Positions 14,973 to 24,002 are shown, numbered from the stretch's first letter. The stretch: 64,000 nt of DNA from Acidovorax sp. NCPPB 3576 (GCF_028473605.1 NZ_CP097267.1:5138501-5202500); one strand, 5' to 3'. Program-made: numbers and translations. The notes: generated by a model not told the origin, from the sequence alone.

Positions 14973-17093
14973 CTAACGCACAGGAGCGGTGGCCGCGCGC
15001 TGCTGCGCGAACGCCACGTACCACGGCAGACAGCCCGGGTTGGCCATGGCGTCCTGGTTGACCACCTTCTCCAGCGGCTGGCCCAGCAGCAGCTTCTTGA
15101 TGGGCAGCTCCTGCTTCTTGCCGCTCAGCGTGCGCGGCACCTCGGCCACCTGCACGATCTCGTCCGGCACGAAGCGCGGCGACAGCGCGGTGCGGATGGC
15201 CGCCGCGATGCGCGCGCGAAGGGCGTCGTCCAGCACCACGCCGCCCCGCAGCGCGACGAAGAGCGGCATGTAGCTGTCGCGGCCCAGCGATTCCAGATCG
15301 ACCACCAGGCTGTCCAGCACCTCGGGCAGGGCCTCGACGGCGCGGTAGATCTCGCTCGTGCCCATGCGCAGGCCGTGGCGGTTGATGGTGGCGTCGCTGC
15401 GGCCGTAGATCACGCAGCCGCCGTGGCGGCCGATCTTGATCCAGTCGCCGTGGCGCCAGACCGGGCCCATGTCCAAGGGGCCATCGCCGCCGCCCGGTAG
15501 CCGGCCGTGGCCGGGCGGGTACATGTCGAAGTAGCTTGCCAGATAGCGCTTGCCGTTCGGGTCGCCGCCTTGCCCGGCCGGGCCCGGGCCGCCATCGCCC
15601 CACAGGTACAGCGGCATGGACGGAATGGGCTGGGTGCACACCAGTTCGCCCACCTCGTCGATCACCGGCTGGCCCTCGGTATTCCACGCCTCGACCGCCG
15701 CGCCCAGCATGCGGCATTGCATCTCGCCGGGCACCTGGGGCAGCTCGCGGTGCCCGCCGATGAAGGCGCCGCAAAAATCGGTGCCGCCGGAGATGTTGTT
15801 CCACCAGATGTCGCCGTCCGCATGGCCCGACACGCCCAGGGCGCGGAACTGCGCCGTGCCCCAGGCCTGCACCTCGGGCGCGAGCGGCGAGCCGGTGGTG
15901 CCCAGCGCCCGCACCCGCGACAGGTCGCCGCAGTCCGCCAGCGACAGGCCCGACTTCATGCAGTTGGCGTAGAAGGCCGCGCCCGCGCCGAAGAACGTCA
16001 CGCCCGTCTCGGCGGCGAAGCGCCAGAGCGTGCCCCAGTCGGGCCGCTCGCGGCTGCCGCCCGGGTTGCCGTCGTAGATCACGCACGTTGTGCCCGCCAG
16101 CAGGCCGCTCACCTGTGCGTTCCACATCACCCAGCCGGTCGAGCTGTACCAGTGGTAGCGCTCGCCGAACGAATTGGGCTCGTAGCTGCAGCCGATGTCG
16201 TTGTGCAGCCCCTTGAGCTGCAGCGCCACCAGCACCATGCCGCCGTGGCCGTGCACGATGGGCTTGGGCAGGCCGGTGGTGCCGCTGGAATAGACGATCC
16301 ACAGCGGATGGTCGAACGGCAGCCACTCGGGCTCGAAGGCCGCGGTTTCGGCATCGTTTTGGCCGCATGCCCTAGAGTAATCTGCCGTGTCTGCTATGGT
16401 TTCAGGAGCATGCAGGTGCTGCACCACGACCACGTGCGTGACCGAGGGCAGCGCCGCGCGCAGCTCGGCCAGCACGCCGGTGCGGTCGTGGTCGCGCCCG
16501 CCGTAGGTCACGCCGTCCACCGCGATCAGCACCTTGGGCGCGATCTGACGGAAGCGGTCCAGCACGGCGGCCGTGCCCATGTCGGGCGCGCACACGCTCC
16601 ACACCGCGCCCAGGCTGGCCGTGGCCAGCAGGGCCACCATGGCCTCGGGGATGTTGGGCAGGTAGGCCGCCACCCGGTCGCCGCGCCGCACGCCCTGGCG
16701 GTGCAGGTGCAGCGCGAGCGAGGCGACCTGGCGGCGCAGCTCGGGCCAGGACAGCTCGCGGTGCAGGCCGCGCTCGTTGCGGCTCACCACGGCCGGCAGG
16801 CCCGCGGCATGCGCCGGGTCCACATGGCGCAGCACCTGGCGCGCGTAGTTGACCTGCGCCCCGGGGAACCACACGGCCCCCGGCATGGCATTGCGCGCCA
16901 GCACGGCCGTGTGCGGGGTGGGCGACTGCAGGTCGAAGTAGTCCCAGATGCTCTGCCAGAACGCATCGAGGTCGGTGACCGACCAGCGCCACAGCGCGTC
17001 GTAGTCGGCAAACGCCAGGCCGTGGCGGGCCTGCAGCCAGTCCTGGTACAGGCGGATCTGGGGAACGAACGGGGGGGTGTTTTTTGTCTCCAT
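14973..17093 (-). CDS. Acetoacetyl-CoA synthetase
   Basis: A 706-residue acyl-CoA synthetase of the ANL superfamily. The N-terminus (YQDWLQARHGLAFADYDALW, DLDAFWQSIWDYF) and the AMP-binding loop YSSGTTGLPKPIVHGHGG identify acetoacetate-CoA ligase; GRSDATINRHGLRMGTSEIY and the C-terminal SGKKQELPIKKLL complete it. It activates acetoacetate, for example during poly-hydroxybutyrate or ketone use. Residues ~229-247 (APETIADTADYSRACGQND) are encoded by palindromic repeat R3, the same peptide type as in DadA. Confidence 0.94.
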   Translation of the reverse strand: METKNTPPFVPQIRLYQDWLQARHGLAFADYDALWRWSVTDLDAFWQSIWDYFDLQSPTPHTAVLARNAMPGAVWFPGAQVNYARQVLRHVDPAHAAGLPAVVSRNERGLHRELSWPELRRQVASLALHLHRQGVRRGDRVAAYLPNIPEAMVALLATASLGAVWSVCAPDMGTAAVLDRFRQIAPKVLIAVDGVTYGGRDHDRTGVLAELRAALPSVTHVVVVQHLHAPETIADTADYSRACGQNDAETAAFEPEWLPFDHPLWIVYSSGTTGLPKPIVHGHGGMVLVALQLKGLHNDIGCSYEPNSFGERYHWYSSTGWVMWNAQVSGLLAGTTCVIYDGNPGGSRERPDWGTLWRFAAETGVTFFGAGAAFYANCMKSGLSLADCGDLSRVRALGTTGSPLAPEVQAWGTAQFRALGVSGHADGDIWWNNISGGTDFCGAFIGGHRELPQVPGEMQCRMLGAAVEAWNTEGQPVIDEVGELVCTQPIPSMPLYLWGDGGPGPAGQGGDPNGKRYLASYFDMYPPGHGRLPGGGDGPLDMGPVWRHGDWIKIGRHGGCVIYGRSDATINRHGLRMGTSEIYRAVEALPEVLDSLVVDLESLGRDSYMPLFVALRGGVVLDDALRARIAAAIRTALSPRFVPDEIVQVAEVPRTLSGKKQELPIKKLLLGQPLEKVVNQDAMANPGCLPWYVAFAQQRAATAPVR
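16355..16409 (-). repeat. Coding palindromic repeat, copy R3 (inside acetoacetyl-CoA synthetase)
   Basis: On the minus strand: GCTCCTGAAACCATAGC (17 bp), 20 variable bases, then GGGCATGCGGCCAAAACG. Module lengths equal those of R1 and R2, and the tail matches R1 at about 13 of 18 positions. It is translated in the same frame as R1 in DadA. Confidence 0.65.
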
Positions 17094-17153
17094 GGCGCCG
17101 CAGCGTAGCGTGCGCCACCGGCGCTGTCACCGGGCGGGCGTCCCCGAATGGAC

Positions 17154-17186
17154 AAAGCCGCCGGCCGGGTGGGGCGGGCGGCTTTT
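17154..17186. terminator. Hairpin terminator between the DUF6139 gene and the synthetase
   Basis: AAAGCCGCC (17154-17162) pairs with GGCGGCTTT (17177-17185) across a GC-rich loop, with a short T run on the plus strand. It lies downstream of the minus-strand DUF6139 gene and upstream of the synthetase start. Confidence 0.5.
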
Positions 17187-17224
17187 CGGCAGGGCGGGCG
17201 GCAGAGCCGTGACCGCCCGAAACA

Positions 17225-17461
17225 TCAGTCGGTCAGTTCGCGCACGCTGGTGATGGCATAGCCCTTTTCATCGATCTGCGCGGACGGCTGCGCGATGCCG
17301 TAGTCGTCCCAGTGGTCGGCGTTCTCGTCCATCTCCTGGCCGCGGGCTTCGGTCTCCCAGTCCACATTGATCGCCTCCTGCGGGATGGGGCGCCCCTCGG
17401 GTACGGCGAGGTGGGAGAACTTGCCATCGGATTCGGCTCGGCGATAGATGTCTACGCGCAT
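17225..17461 (-). CDS. Small conserved protein, DUF6139-like
   Basis: A 78-residue acidic protein starting MRVDIYRRAESDGKFSHLAVP and ending GYAITSVRELTD. The pattern matches my recollection of the DUF6139 family, a small cytoplasmic protein found in Burkholderiales. No signal peptide or membrane segment is present, and the function is unknown. It stands alone between two hairpin terminators. Confidence 0.75.
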   Translation of the reverse strand: MRVDIYRRAESDGKFSHLAVPEGRPIPQEAINVDWETEARGQEMDENADHWDDYGIAQPSAQIDEKGYAITSVRELTD

Positions 17462-17590
17462 GTGGGAGTCCTTTTCGGAAATGAGAAACGAGGCTGTCCA
17501 CTCTATCGAGCGGTGCCATGCCGGGGCGTAGGAAAAACACCTCTGGCGGCGCGGTGGGCCGGCCGGTGCGCCACCGCCCGCAGCAACGAA

Positions 17591-17621
17591 AAAGGCGGCC
17601 GGGCCTTCGCCCGCCGCCTTT
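17591..17621 (-). terminator. Terminator of the M48 protease gene
   Basis: On the minus strand AAAGGCGGC and GCCGCCTTT form a 9-bp stem followed by TT, 27 bp past the stop of the M48 gene. Confidence 0.65.
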
Positions 17622-17647
17622 CTGGCTGGCTGACCCCGGCGGGCCGA

Positions 17648-18478
17648 TTACTTCGCCGATGCCAGGTCGCGCATGCGGTCCGCACGGCCGCCTGCGTCCG
17701 GGTGGGTGGACAGCATGGCGTCCATGCCGCCGCTCTTGCCGCTCAGCGAGGCGATCTTGCGGAAGGCCGATTCCATGGACTGCACCTTGTACTTGTGCTT
17801 CTTCATGAAGGCCAGGCCGTAGTCGTCGGCCTGGGTTTCCTGGCTTTGCGAGAACTGGCTGTTGACCAGCTTCTCGCCCAGGGCGCCCAGGTCGGAGTCG
17901 GCCAGGCGGCCCACGCCGCCCGCGGCGGACGCGGCCTTGCGGCCGGCGGAAGCCATGTAGGCCGTGCGCATGGCCGACAGCGAGTGCTGCAGCTTGACGT
18001 GGCCGATTTCGTGGCCGATCACGCCCAGCAGTTCCTGGTCGTTCATCATGTCCATGAGGCCGCTGTACACGCGGATGGAGCCGTCGGCCGTGGCGTTGGC
18101 GTTCACGTCCTTGCTCAGGTACACCTTGAAGTTCAGCTTCATGCCGTCTTCGTTCACGTGCTTCTTGGTCAGGCGCGCCAGGCGCTGGGCGTACTTGTTG
18201 CTGGCGGGCGCGGCGCCTTCGGTGCGGTCTTCGTAGTTGCGGTACTGCAGCGAGACCGTCTTGAGTTCTTCGTCGGACACGGTCACGGCCTTGAACACGT
18301 CCAGTGCGGCGCCGGCCTTGTTCTCGGTGCTGCTGGAGGTGGAGCCGCCGGCGGTGGCGGCGCCCAGCACGCTGGAGATGGCAGAGGTGCCGGAGCCGCT
18401 CTTGCTGCCGTCACCCGTGGTGGCGCAGCCGGACAACAGCAGGGCGAGCGCGACGGCGCTCAGTGAGAACTTCTTCAT
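17648..18478 (-). CDS. M48 family metalloprotease lipoprotein
   Basis: A 276-residue protein. The lipobox LLLSGC at residues ~14-19 predicts an outer- or inner-membrane lipoprotein facing the periplasm, followed by a Ser/Gly/Thr-rich linker. The peptidase domain has the zinc motif HEIGH in GVIGHEIGHVKLQH, the third ligand in SQETQADDYG, and STHPDAGGRADRM at the C-terminus. It resembles YggG/LoiP and BepA-like envelope quality-control proteases. It is a single gene with its own terminator. Confidence 0.92.
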   Translation of the reverse strand: MKKFSLSAVALALLLSGCATTGDGSKSGSGTSAISSVLGAATAGGSTSSSTENKAGAALDVFKAVTVSDEELKTVSLQYRNYEDRTEGAAPASNKYAQRLARLTKKHVNEDGMKLNFKVYLSKDVNANATADGSIRVYSGLMDMMNDQELLGVIGHEIGHVKLQHSLSAMRTAYMASAGRKAASAAGGVGRLADSDLGALGEKLVNSQFSQSQETQADDYGLAFMKKHKYKVQSMESAFRKIASLSGKSGGMDAMLSTHPDAGGRADRMRDLASAK

Positions 18479-18792
18479 GGAAACACTTTCATTGAGGTCT
18501 GGAAAAAAGCGCCAATGGGGGGCGACGGATGCAGTGCGCGCAAGGCGTCACTGGCCCCTTCACGACCACTTCGCGGCCGCTGATGGACCGGGCAGGCGGA
18601 AATTGTTTCACGGGGCCCTTGAACGTCACCCTGTGTGCCGCCGCGAATGCATCGAGTTGTATCCGCATCTCCACCGCCATTCCGGATGCTTTACAAAGTA
18701 ACAAAACCCGCTGAGGCGATAGGAACGGCACGCATTCCACAACCTTTTGTTTCAATAAAGACAGTCAAAGTGGGGAACGAAACGACGATTCG
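18479..18792. other. Intergenic gap without gene
   Basis: About 314 bp between the M48 start and the 3' end of the IclR-fusion gene. It presumably holds the M48 promoter. Small open frames here are overlapping and lack recognisable starts or family features. Confidence 0.4.
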
Positions 18793-20415
18793 CTAAATAG
18801 CGACCTCGAACAGCCGGCCCGACAAGGGTGCCTTGGCCAAAACATCCAGCGGCACCGGCTGCCGCGCCGTGGTGATGAACAGCCGCCGCCCATCCGCCCC
18901 GCCCAGTTCCACATCGGTGGGGCTTGGCACCGGCAGCGCGACGACGCGGTCCAGGCTGCCGTCAGGCAGAAAGCGCACCACGCTCCAGCCGTCGCGCAGG
19001 GCCGTCCACACGCCGCCCTCGGCATCCAGCGCCAGGCCGCTCACCCGGCCCGAGCCCTTGGGCACGGTGACGAGGCGGCGCATGGCGCCGGTTTCGGGCT
19101 GCAGCGACAGGATGGCGCCGGTGTCCGGCACGGCGGCCCAGAGCGTGCCGTCCACCGCGCGCCAGCGCAGGCACTGCACTGGCTCAGGCAGACGCCAGCG
19201 CACCTCCAGCGCGCCGCCGGGCCGCAGGCAGCCCACGGCGCTGCCGCCCTCGGGCGTTTCGCAGGCCAGCCACAGCTCGCCGTCCGCGCCCCGGCAGACG
19301 GCCTGGGCCGGTTGTGCAGGCCAGGCGGCCAGGCGCTGCGCCGGCCCGCCCCGGGGCAGGGCGAAGGCCCCGTGGGCGCACCAGGCGATGGGCGGGGGCG
19401 CGATGCGGCCGGGCCCAGCCTCCCCGGCCGCGTTGCCCTCCTGCCCCAGCAGCAGGCCGTGCACGGGGCCTTCGGCCTCGGCCCAGAGCGTGTCGCCTTC
19501 GTCCCCCGGGGCCACCGCCCGCAGCGCGGGAGCGAGCGTGTCGGCCCAGAACAGCCGGCCGCTGGCCGCGCACCAGCGCGGGTGGGCGCCGTGGAAGGCC
19601 CACGGGCCGGGCACGGGGCGGGCCTCGGCATCGCCCAGGGCTGGGCGCACGCCGTGCAATTGCGCACCCACGCGGCGCGCGGCCTCGGCCACTTCGGGGC
19701 CCAGCAGCTCCAGCCGCTCGGGCGTAAGGCGCCACGCGGGCCCGGCCACGCTGAGCGCGCCGCGCACCTGGCCCAGCCCGTCGATGATGGGCGCGCCCAC
19801 GCAGCGCACGCCGGGCACGATCTCTTCGTCGTCGATGGCGTAGCCGCGCGCGGCGGTCACGCGCAGCTCGGCCAGCAGGCGCCGGCGGTCGGTCAAGGTG
19901 CGGAGCGTGACCGGGCGCAGCACCAGCCCGCGCACGAGCGCATCGCGCGCCGCGCTGTCCATGGCCGAAAGGATGGCCTTGCCCTGGCTGGTGCAGTACA
20001 CCGGCTTGCGCTGGCCCAAAGCGCTGGACGAGCGCTGGCTGTGCGCGCCGTCGCAGCGCTCGAGCGACACCACGTCGCGCCCGTCCAGCGCCGCAAGGTA
20101 GGTGGTCTCGCCCGTCAGGTCGCGCAGGGTGCGCAGCTCCATCACGGCCGCTGCGGCCAGGTCGGGCATGGCATGGGCCTGGCGCGCCAGCTCGAAGCAG
20201 CGCACGCCCAGGCAGTACACCTTGCGCAGCGGGTCGCGCCGCAGCATGCCGCGCGCCACCAGCGTGGCCAGCAGGCGATAGGCCGTGGTGCGGGGCAGCG
20301 CCAGGCGCGACGCCAGGTCGGCGTGGCTCAGGCCTTGGGGCGCGGCGCCCACGGCGTCCAGCACGTCGAGGGCTTTTTCGAGCGCGGCGGTGCCGTCTCC
20401 AGGCGATGCAGCCAT
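18793..20415 (-). CDS. IclR regulator fused to an SMP-30/gluconolactonase-like domain
   Basis: A 540-residue protein. Residues ~8-60 form the IclR winged HTH (LSHADLASRLALPRTTAYRLL), ~75-250 the IclR effector domain (VYCTSQGKAILSAM, GYAIDDEEIVPGVRCVGAPI), and ~265-540 an SMP-30/LRE beta-propeller-like domain (WADTLAPALRAV, LALDAEGGVWTALRDGWSVVRF, SPTDVELGG). A normal IclR protein is about 250 residues, so this is a genuine fusion. It is divergent from an aldehyde dehydrogenase of the ketoglutarate-semialdehyde type, suggesting control of a sugar-acid pathway with the lactonase-like part as a sensor. The SMP-30 metal ligands cannot be confirmed by eye. Confidence 0.85.
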   Translation of the reverse strand: MAASPGDGTAALEKALDVLDAVGAAPQGLSHADLASRLALPRTTAYRLLATLVARGMLRRDPLRKVYCLGVRCFELARQAHAMPDLAAAAVMELRTLRDLTGETTYLAALDGRDVVSLERCDGAHSQRSSSALGQRKPVYCTSQGKAILSAMDSAARDALVRGLVLRPVTLRTLTDRRRLLAELRVTAARGYAIDDEEIVPGVRCVGAPIIDGLGQVRGALSVAGPAWRLTPERLELLGPEVAEAARRVGAQLHGVRPALGDAEARPVPGPWAFHGAHPRWCAASGRLFWADTLAPALRAVAPGDEGDTLWAEAEGPVHGLLLGQEGNAAGEAGPGRIAPPPIAWCAHGAFALPRGGPAQRLAAWPAQPAQAVCRGADGELWLACETPEGGSAVGCLRPGGALEVRWRLPEPVQCLRWRAVDGTLWAAVPDTGAILSLQPETGAMRRLVTVPKGSGRVSGLALDAEGGVWTALRDGWSVVRFLPDGSLDRVVALPVPSPTDVELGGADGRRLFITTARQPVPLDVLAKAPLSGRLFEVAI

Positions 20416-20419
20416 ATTT

Positions 20420-20560
20420 GTCTCACAGGGTGGAATTCAAAGCCACTCAGCGAAGGAGCGGCAGACGCCAGGCATTCTAGGCGGCTCGCCCTTTCATTAC
20501 GATGGTGGGCTGCCATCGGCATGCCAGCACCGATCGGCGAACAATTCCATTCAGTGAGAC
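20420..20560. promoter_or_regulatory. Paired operator half-sites between iclR fusion and dehydrogenase
   Basis: GTCTCACAGGGTGGAATT (20420-20437) recurs as an inverted copy at 20543-20560 (reverse complement GTCTCACTGAATGGAATT), 14 of 18 identical. Each copy lies just before one of the divergent genes in the same orientation relative to it, the layout of an autoregulating divergent operator. TGGAAT/ATTCCA cores are known from IclR-family sites. Confidence 0.6.
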
Positions 20561-20600
20561 AGCAGGCCACGGCGGTCTGTGCCCTTTTTCAGGAAACCCC

Positions 20601-22085
20601 ATGCCCGACAACACCCTGCAATCCATCGACGCCCGCACGGGCCAGCCCCACGGCGCCGCCTGGGCCGAATCCACCCCGGCCGAGATCGACGCTGCGGTGG
20701 CTGCCGCCGCCAGCGCCGCCGATGCCTTCGCCGCCACCCCGGCCGCCGACCGCGCCGCCCTGCTGCGCGCGCTGGCCGAGGCCCTGGAAGCCCAGCGCGA
20801 GGCCCTGGTGCCCGTGGCCGACCGCGAAAGCGGCCTGGGTCCGGTGCGCCTGAACGGCGAGCTGGACCGCACGGCCTTCCAGCTGCGCGGCTTTGCCGAC
20901 GTGCTGGAGCGCGGCACGGCCCACACCGTGCTGGACGACGCCGCCGTGGCCGGCGCGCCGCCCGCCGGCCGCCCGCGCCTGACCCGCGTGCGCGTGCCCG
21001 TGGGTCCGGTGGCCATGTTCTCGGCCAGCAACTTTCCGTTCGCGTTCTCGGTGCTGGGCGGCGACACGGCATCCGCCCTGGCGGCCGGCTGCCCGGTGGT
21101 GGTGAAGGCGCACCCCGCGCACCCCGAACTGTCGCGCCAGACGGCGGCGCTGGCGCAGTCCGTGGTGGCGGCGCGCGGCCTGCCGGCCGGCGTGTTCCAG
21201 CTGGTGCAGGGCGGCTCGATCGAGGCCGGCGTGCGCCTGGTGCAGGCGCCGGCCGTCGCGGCCGTGGCCTTCACCGGCTCGTTCAAGGGCGGCACGGCGC
21301 TGGCCAAGGTGGCCGCCGAGCGTCCGCGCCCCATCCCTTTCTATGGCGAGCTGGGCTCGGTGAACCCGCTGGTGGCGCTGCCTTCGGCGCTGCAGGCCAA
21401 CGGCGCCGCGCTGGCCGAAACGCTGGCCGGCTCCATCTGCCTCGGATCGGGCCAGTTCTGCACCAGCCCCGGCGTGATCGTCGTGCGCAAGGACGCCTCG
21501 GGCGATGCCTTCGTGCAGGCGCTGGCCGACAAGCTGCGCCCCCTGGCGCCGCACGCCATGCTCAGCGCCGGCATCCGCGGCGCGTTCGACCGGGGCGTGG
21601 CGGCATGGCGCGGCAACGGAAAGCTCAAGGCCCTGGTCAGCGAAACGGCCGAGGCCGGCGCCACGCCCCGCCCGTTCCTGGGCGAAGTGCACGCGGGCGA
21701 CTTCATCGCCGACCCTGCGCTGCACGAAGAGGTCTTCGGCTCTGCCGCGCTGGTGGTGCGCGTGGCCTCCATCGAAGAAACCGTGGCCGTGCTGCAGGCC
21801 ATCGGCGGCTCGCTCACCGTCACCCTGTGGGGTGCCGACGCCGACACGGCCGAGCACCGCGCGCTGGTGCGCGCCGCCACGCAGGTGGCCGGCCGCGTGC
21901 TGTTCTCGGGCGTGCCCACGGGCGTGGCCGTGACCGGCGCACAGATGCACGGCGGCCCCTACCCCGCCAGCACCGCGCCGTTCACCACGTCCGTCGGCTA
22001 TGCGGCGCTGGACCGCTTCCTGCGCCCCGTGGCGCTGCAGGACGCACCCGCCTGGCTGATCGAGCGCAACGGCGTGCCCTGCTGA
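20601..22085 (+). CDS. Aldehyde dehydrogenase, 2-oxoglutarate semialdehyde type
   Basis: A 494-residue NAD(P)-dependent aldehyde dehydrogenase. GPVAMFSASNFPFAFSVLGG and GCPVVVKAHPAHPELS are characteristic of the alpha-ketoglutaric semialdehyde dehydrogenase branch. The catalytic cysteine is in SGQFCTSPG and the general-base region in FYGELGSVNPL. This branch ends L-arabinose, D-glucarate or hydroxyproline catabolism by making 2-oxoglutarate. Its divergent regulator carries a lactonase-like domain, which fits a sugar-acid route. Upstream pathway enzymes are not in the window. Confidence 0.88.
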   Translation: MPDNTLQSIDARTGQPHGAAWAESTPAEIDAAVAAAASAADAFAATPAADRAALLRALAEALEAQREALVPVADRESGLGPVRLNGELDRTAFQLRGFADVLERGTAHTVLDDAAVAGAPPAGRPRLTRVRVPVGPVAMFSASNFPFAFSVLGGDTASALAAGCPVVVKAHPAHPELSRQTAALAQSVVAARGLPAGVFQLVQGGSIEAGVRLVQAPAVAAVAFTGSFKGGTALAKVAAERPRPIPFYGELGSVNPLVALPSALQANGAALAETLAGSICLGSGQFCTSPGVIVVRKDASGDAFVQALADKLRPLAPHAMLSAGIRGAFDRGVAAWRGNGKLKALVSETAEAGATPRPFLGEVHAGDFIADPALHEEVFGSAALVVRVASIEETVAVLQAIGGSLTVTLWGADADTAEHRALVRAATQVAGRVLFSGVPTGVAVTGAQMHGGPYPASTAPFTTSVGYAALDRFLRPVALQDAPAWLIERNGVPC

Positions 22086-22133
22086 GAGCGCAGCGGCCGG
22101 GGCGAAGCCAGCGCACGGCAACCAACGCACGGG

Positions 22134-22589
22134 TCAGGGCCGCGCGCGCACCTTCTTGACGAGGGTGTCCGCCGGCTGCACGACCCGGCCATCCTCCAGC
22201 CGCAGCAGGGCTTTCGGCAGCGGCTTGCCCGTGGCGCGATCGACCAGCACGGAATGCTTCTCGCCCCGGGCGTACAGGTGCGCCTCGCCCCACTGGCGCA
22301 GGGCCACGACCACCGGGAACAACGTCTGACCCTTGGCGGTCAGCACGTATTCCTGGTAGGCGCTGCCATCGGAGGCGGGCGCGATCTCCAGCACGCCCTC
22401 TTCCACCAGCGTGCGCAGGCGGTCGCTGAGGATGTTGCGCGCCGCGCCCAGGCTGGCCTGGAACTCGCCGAAGCGCCGCAACCCGTCGAACGCATCCCGC
22501 ACGATCAGCATCGACCAGCGGTCGCCCACCACATCGAGCGACCGGGCCACCGGACAGGGCGAATCCGCAAGACTTTTTCTTCTGGCCAT
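22134..22589 (-). CDS. HxlR family transcriptional regulator
   Basis: A 151-residue protein starting at the ATG at 22589, which has an AAGGAG 5 bases upstream; an earlier in-frame start at 22607 lacks this. HxlR hallmarks are CPVARSLDVVGDRWSMLIVRDA, FGEFQASLGAARNILSDRLRTLVEEG and the winged-helix end YVLTAKG. It is divergent from an MFS transporter gene with a perfect palindrome in between, so it probably represses that transporter. Confidence 0.9.
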   Translation of the reverse strand: MARRKSLADSPCPVARSLDVVGDRWSMLIVRDAFDGLRRFGEFQASLGAARNILSDRLRTLVEEGVLEIAPASDGSAYQEYVLTAKGQTLFPVVVALRQWGEAHLYARGEKHSVLVDRATGKPLPKALLRLEDGRVVQPADTLVKKVRARP

Positions 22590-22632
22590 GGCCACTCCTT
22601 GGGGCATCGGTGGCAGAGCCGCACCGAATGTA

Positions 22633-22647
22633 GTTTTATTTTAAAAC
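22633..22647. promoter_or_regulatory. Palindromic operator candidate (HxlR/MFS)
   Basis: GTTTTATTTTAAAAC is a perfect 6-3-6 palindrome in the divergent gap between hxlR-like and MFS genes, in otherwise GC-rich surroundings. It is likely the regulator's site. Confidence 0.55.
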
Positions 22648-22697
22648 GACATGGGGCTACACTCAATCCAGTTTCAATAAGCAACTGGATGGAGCCC

Positions 22698-23942
22698 ATG
22701 GCCGCTGAATGCCCGCAACCCCTGGCCGCAGCCGCTTCGCCCGCACGCGATAGCGCGCCCGGAGAGCGCCTGCCAGCGGCCCTGGTGCGCCTGCTGGCCG
22801 TGTGCTGCGGCGTGAGCGTCGCCAACGTCTATTACGCCCAACCCCTGCTGGATGCCGTCGCGCGGGATTTCGGCATCCACCCCATGGCGGTGGGCGGCGT
22901 GATCACGGCCACGCAGGTGGGCTGCGCCATCGCCTTGCTGTTCGTGGTGGCGCTGGGCGATCGGGTGAACCGCAAGCGCCTGCTGTGCGGGCAACTGGCG
23001 CTGCTGGCGCTGGCGCTGCTGGGCGTGGCCTCGGCCCCCACGCCGCTGTGGCTGCTCGCGGGAATGGGGGCCATCGGGCTGCTGGGGACCGCCATGACGC
23101 AAGGGCTGATCGCCTATGCCGCCACGCTGGCCCGGCCCGCCGAGCGCGGCCGCGTGGTCGGCGCCGTGCAGGGCGGGGTCGTCATCGGCCTGCTGCTGGC
23201 CCGCACGCTGGCCGGCGCGGTCACGGACCTGGCGGGCTGGCGCGCGGTCTATGTCACCTCCTGCGTGCTGTCGGTGGTGATGCTGGCGCTGCTGTGCAAG
23301 GCCTTGCCACCGGCCCGTGTGCCACCGGCGGCGATGGGCTACGGCGCGCTGCTGCGCTCGATGTTCACGCTGCTGGCCACCGAGCGGGTGCTGCAGGTGC
23401 GCGGCACCATCGGGCTGCTGATGTTCGCGGCGTTCAGCGTGTTCTGGAGCGCGCTCGTGCTGCCGCTGAGCGCGCCGCCCCATGCCCTGTCGCACACGGC
23501 CATCGGCGCCTTCGGGCTGGTCGGCGTGGCGGGCGCCCTGGCCGCCGCGCGGGCCGGCCATCTCGCGGACCGGGGCCTGGGGCAGCGGACCACCGGCATC
23601 GCGCTGGCCTGCCTGCTGGTGTCATGGGTGCCCATCGCGTGCGCGGTGCACACGCTGTGGGCGCTGGCGCTCGGCATCATCCTGCTCGACCTGGGCGGCC
23701 AGGCCGTTCACGTGGTCAACCAGAGCATGATCTTCAGCATCCGGCCCGAGGCGCACAGTCGCCTGGTGGGCTGCTACATGCTGTTCTATGCCGTGGGCAG
23801 CGGCCTGGGGGCGATGGCATCGACCGTGGTGTACGGGCTTGCCGGCTGGCCCGGTGTGTGCGCGCTGGGCTTGGGGCTCAGCCTGGCGGCGCTGCTCTTT
23901 TGGGCGGCAACGCTTCGGGCGATGCCTGCGCAGCGGGCCTGA
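22698..23942 (+). CDS. MFS transporter
   Basis: About 414 residues from the ATG at 22698 (another ATG at 22689 gives three more). Twelve hydrophobic segments are spaced as in the major facilitator superfamily. VSVANVYYAQPLLDAVARDF at the first helix and GDRVNRKRLLCG in the loop 2-3 position are typical of drug/sugar efflux-type MFS. It is divergent from an HxlR regulator. The substrate is unknown. Confidence 0.88.
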   Translation: MAAECPQPLAAAASPARDSAPGERLPAALVRLLAVCCGVSVANVYYAQPLLDAVARDFGIHPMAVGGVITATQVGCAIALLFVVALGDRVNRKRLLCGQLALLALALLGVASAPTPLWLLAGMGAIGLLGTAMTQGLIAYAATLARPAERGRVVGAVQGGVVIGLLLARTLAGAVTDLAGWRAVYVTSCVLSVVMLALLCKALPPARVPPAAMGYGALLRSMFTLLATERVLQVRGTIGLLMFAAFSVFWSALVLPLSAPPHALSHTAIGAFGLVGVAGALAAARAGHLADRGLGQRTTGIALACLLVSWVPIACAVHTLWALALGIILLDLGGQAVHVVNQSMIFSIRPEAHSRLVGCYMLFYAVGSGLGAMASTVVYGLAGWPGVCALGLGLSLAALLFWAATLRAMPAQRA

Positions 23943-23965
23943 TCCGGCCTTACCTTGCCATTGCT

Positions 23966-24001
23966 TCCATTTTTCTGGAAACAATTCCATTAAACTGGAG
24001 G
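23966..24001. promoter_or_regulatory. Two tandem dyads upstream of the XRE-cupin regulator
   Basis: TTCCA-N6-TGGAA (23966-23981) and TTCCA-N6-TGGA (23986-24000) are exactly 20 bp apart and end 2 bp before the ATG. This suggests autorepression by two dimers on the same helix face. Confidence 0.55.
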
Positions 24002-24002
24002 C

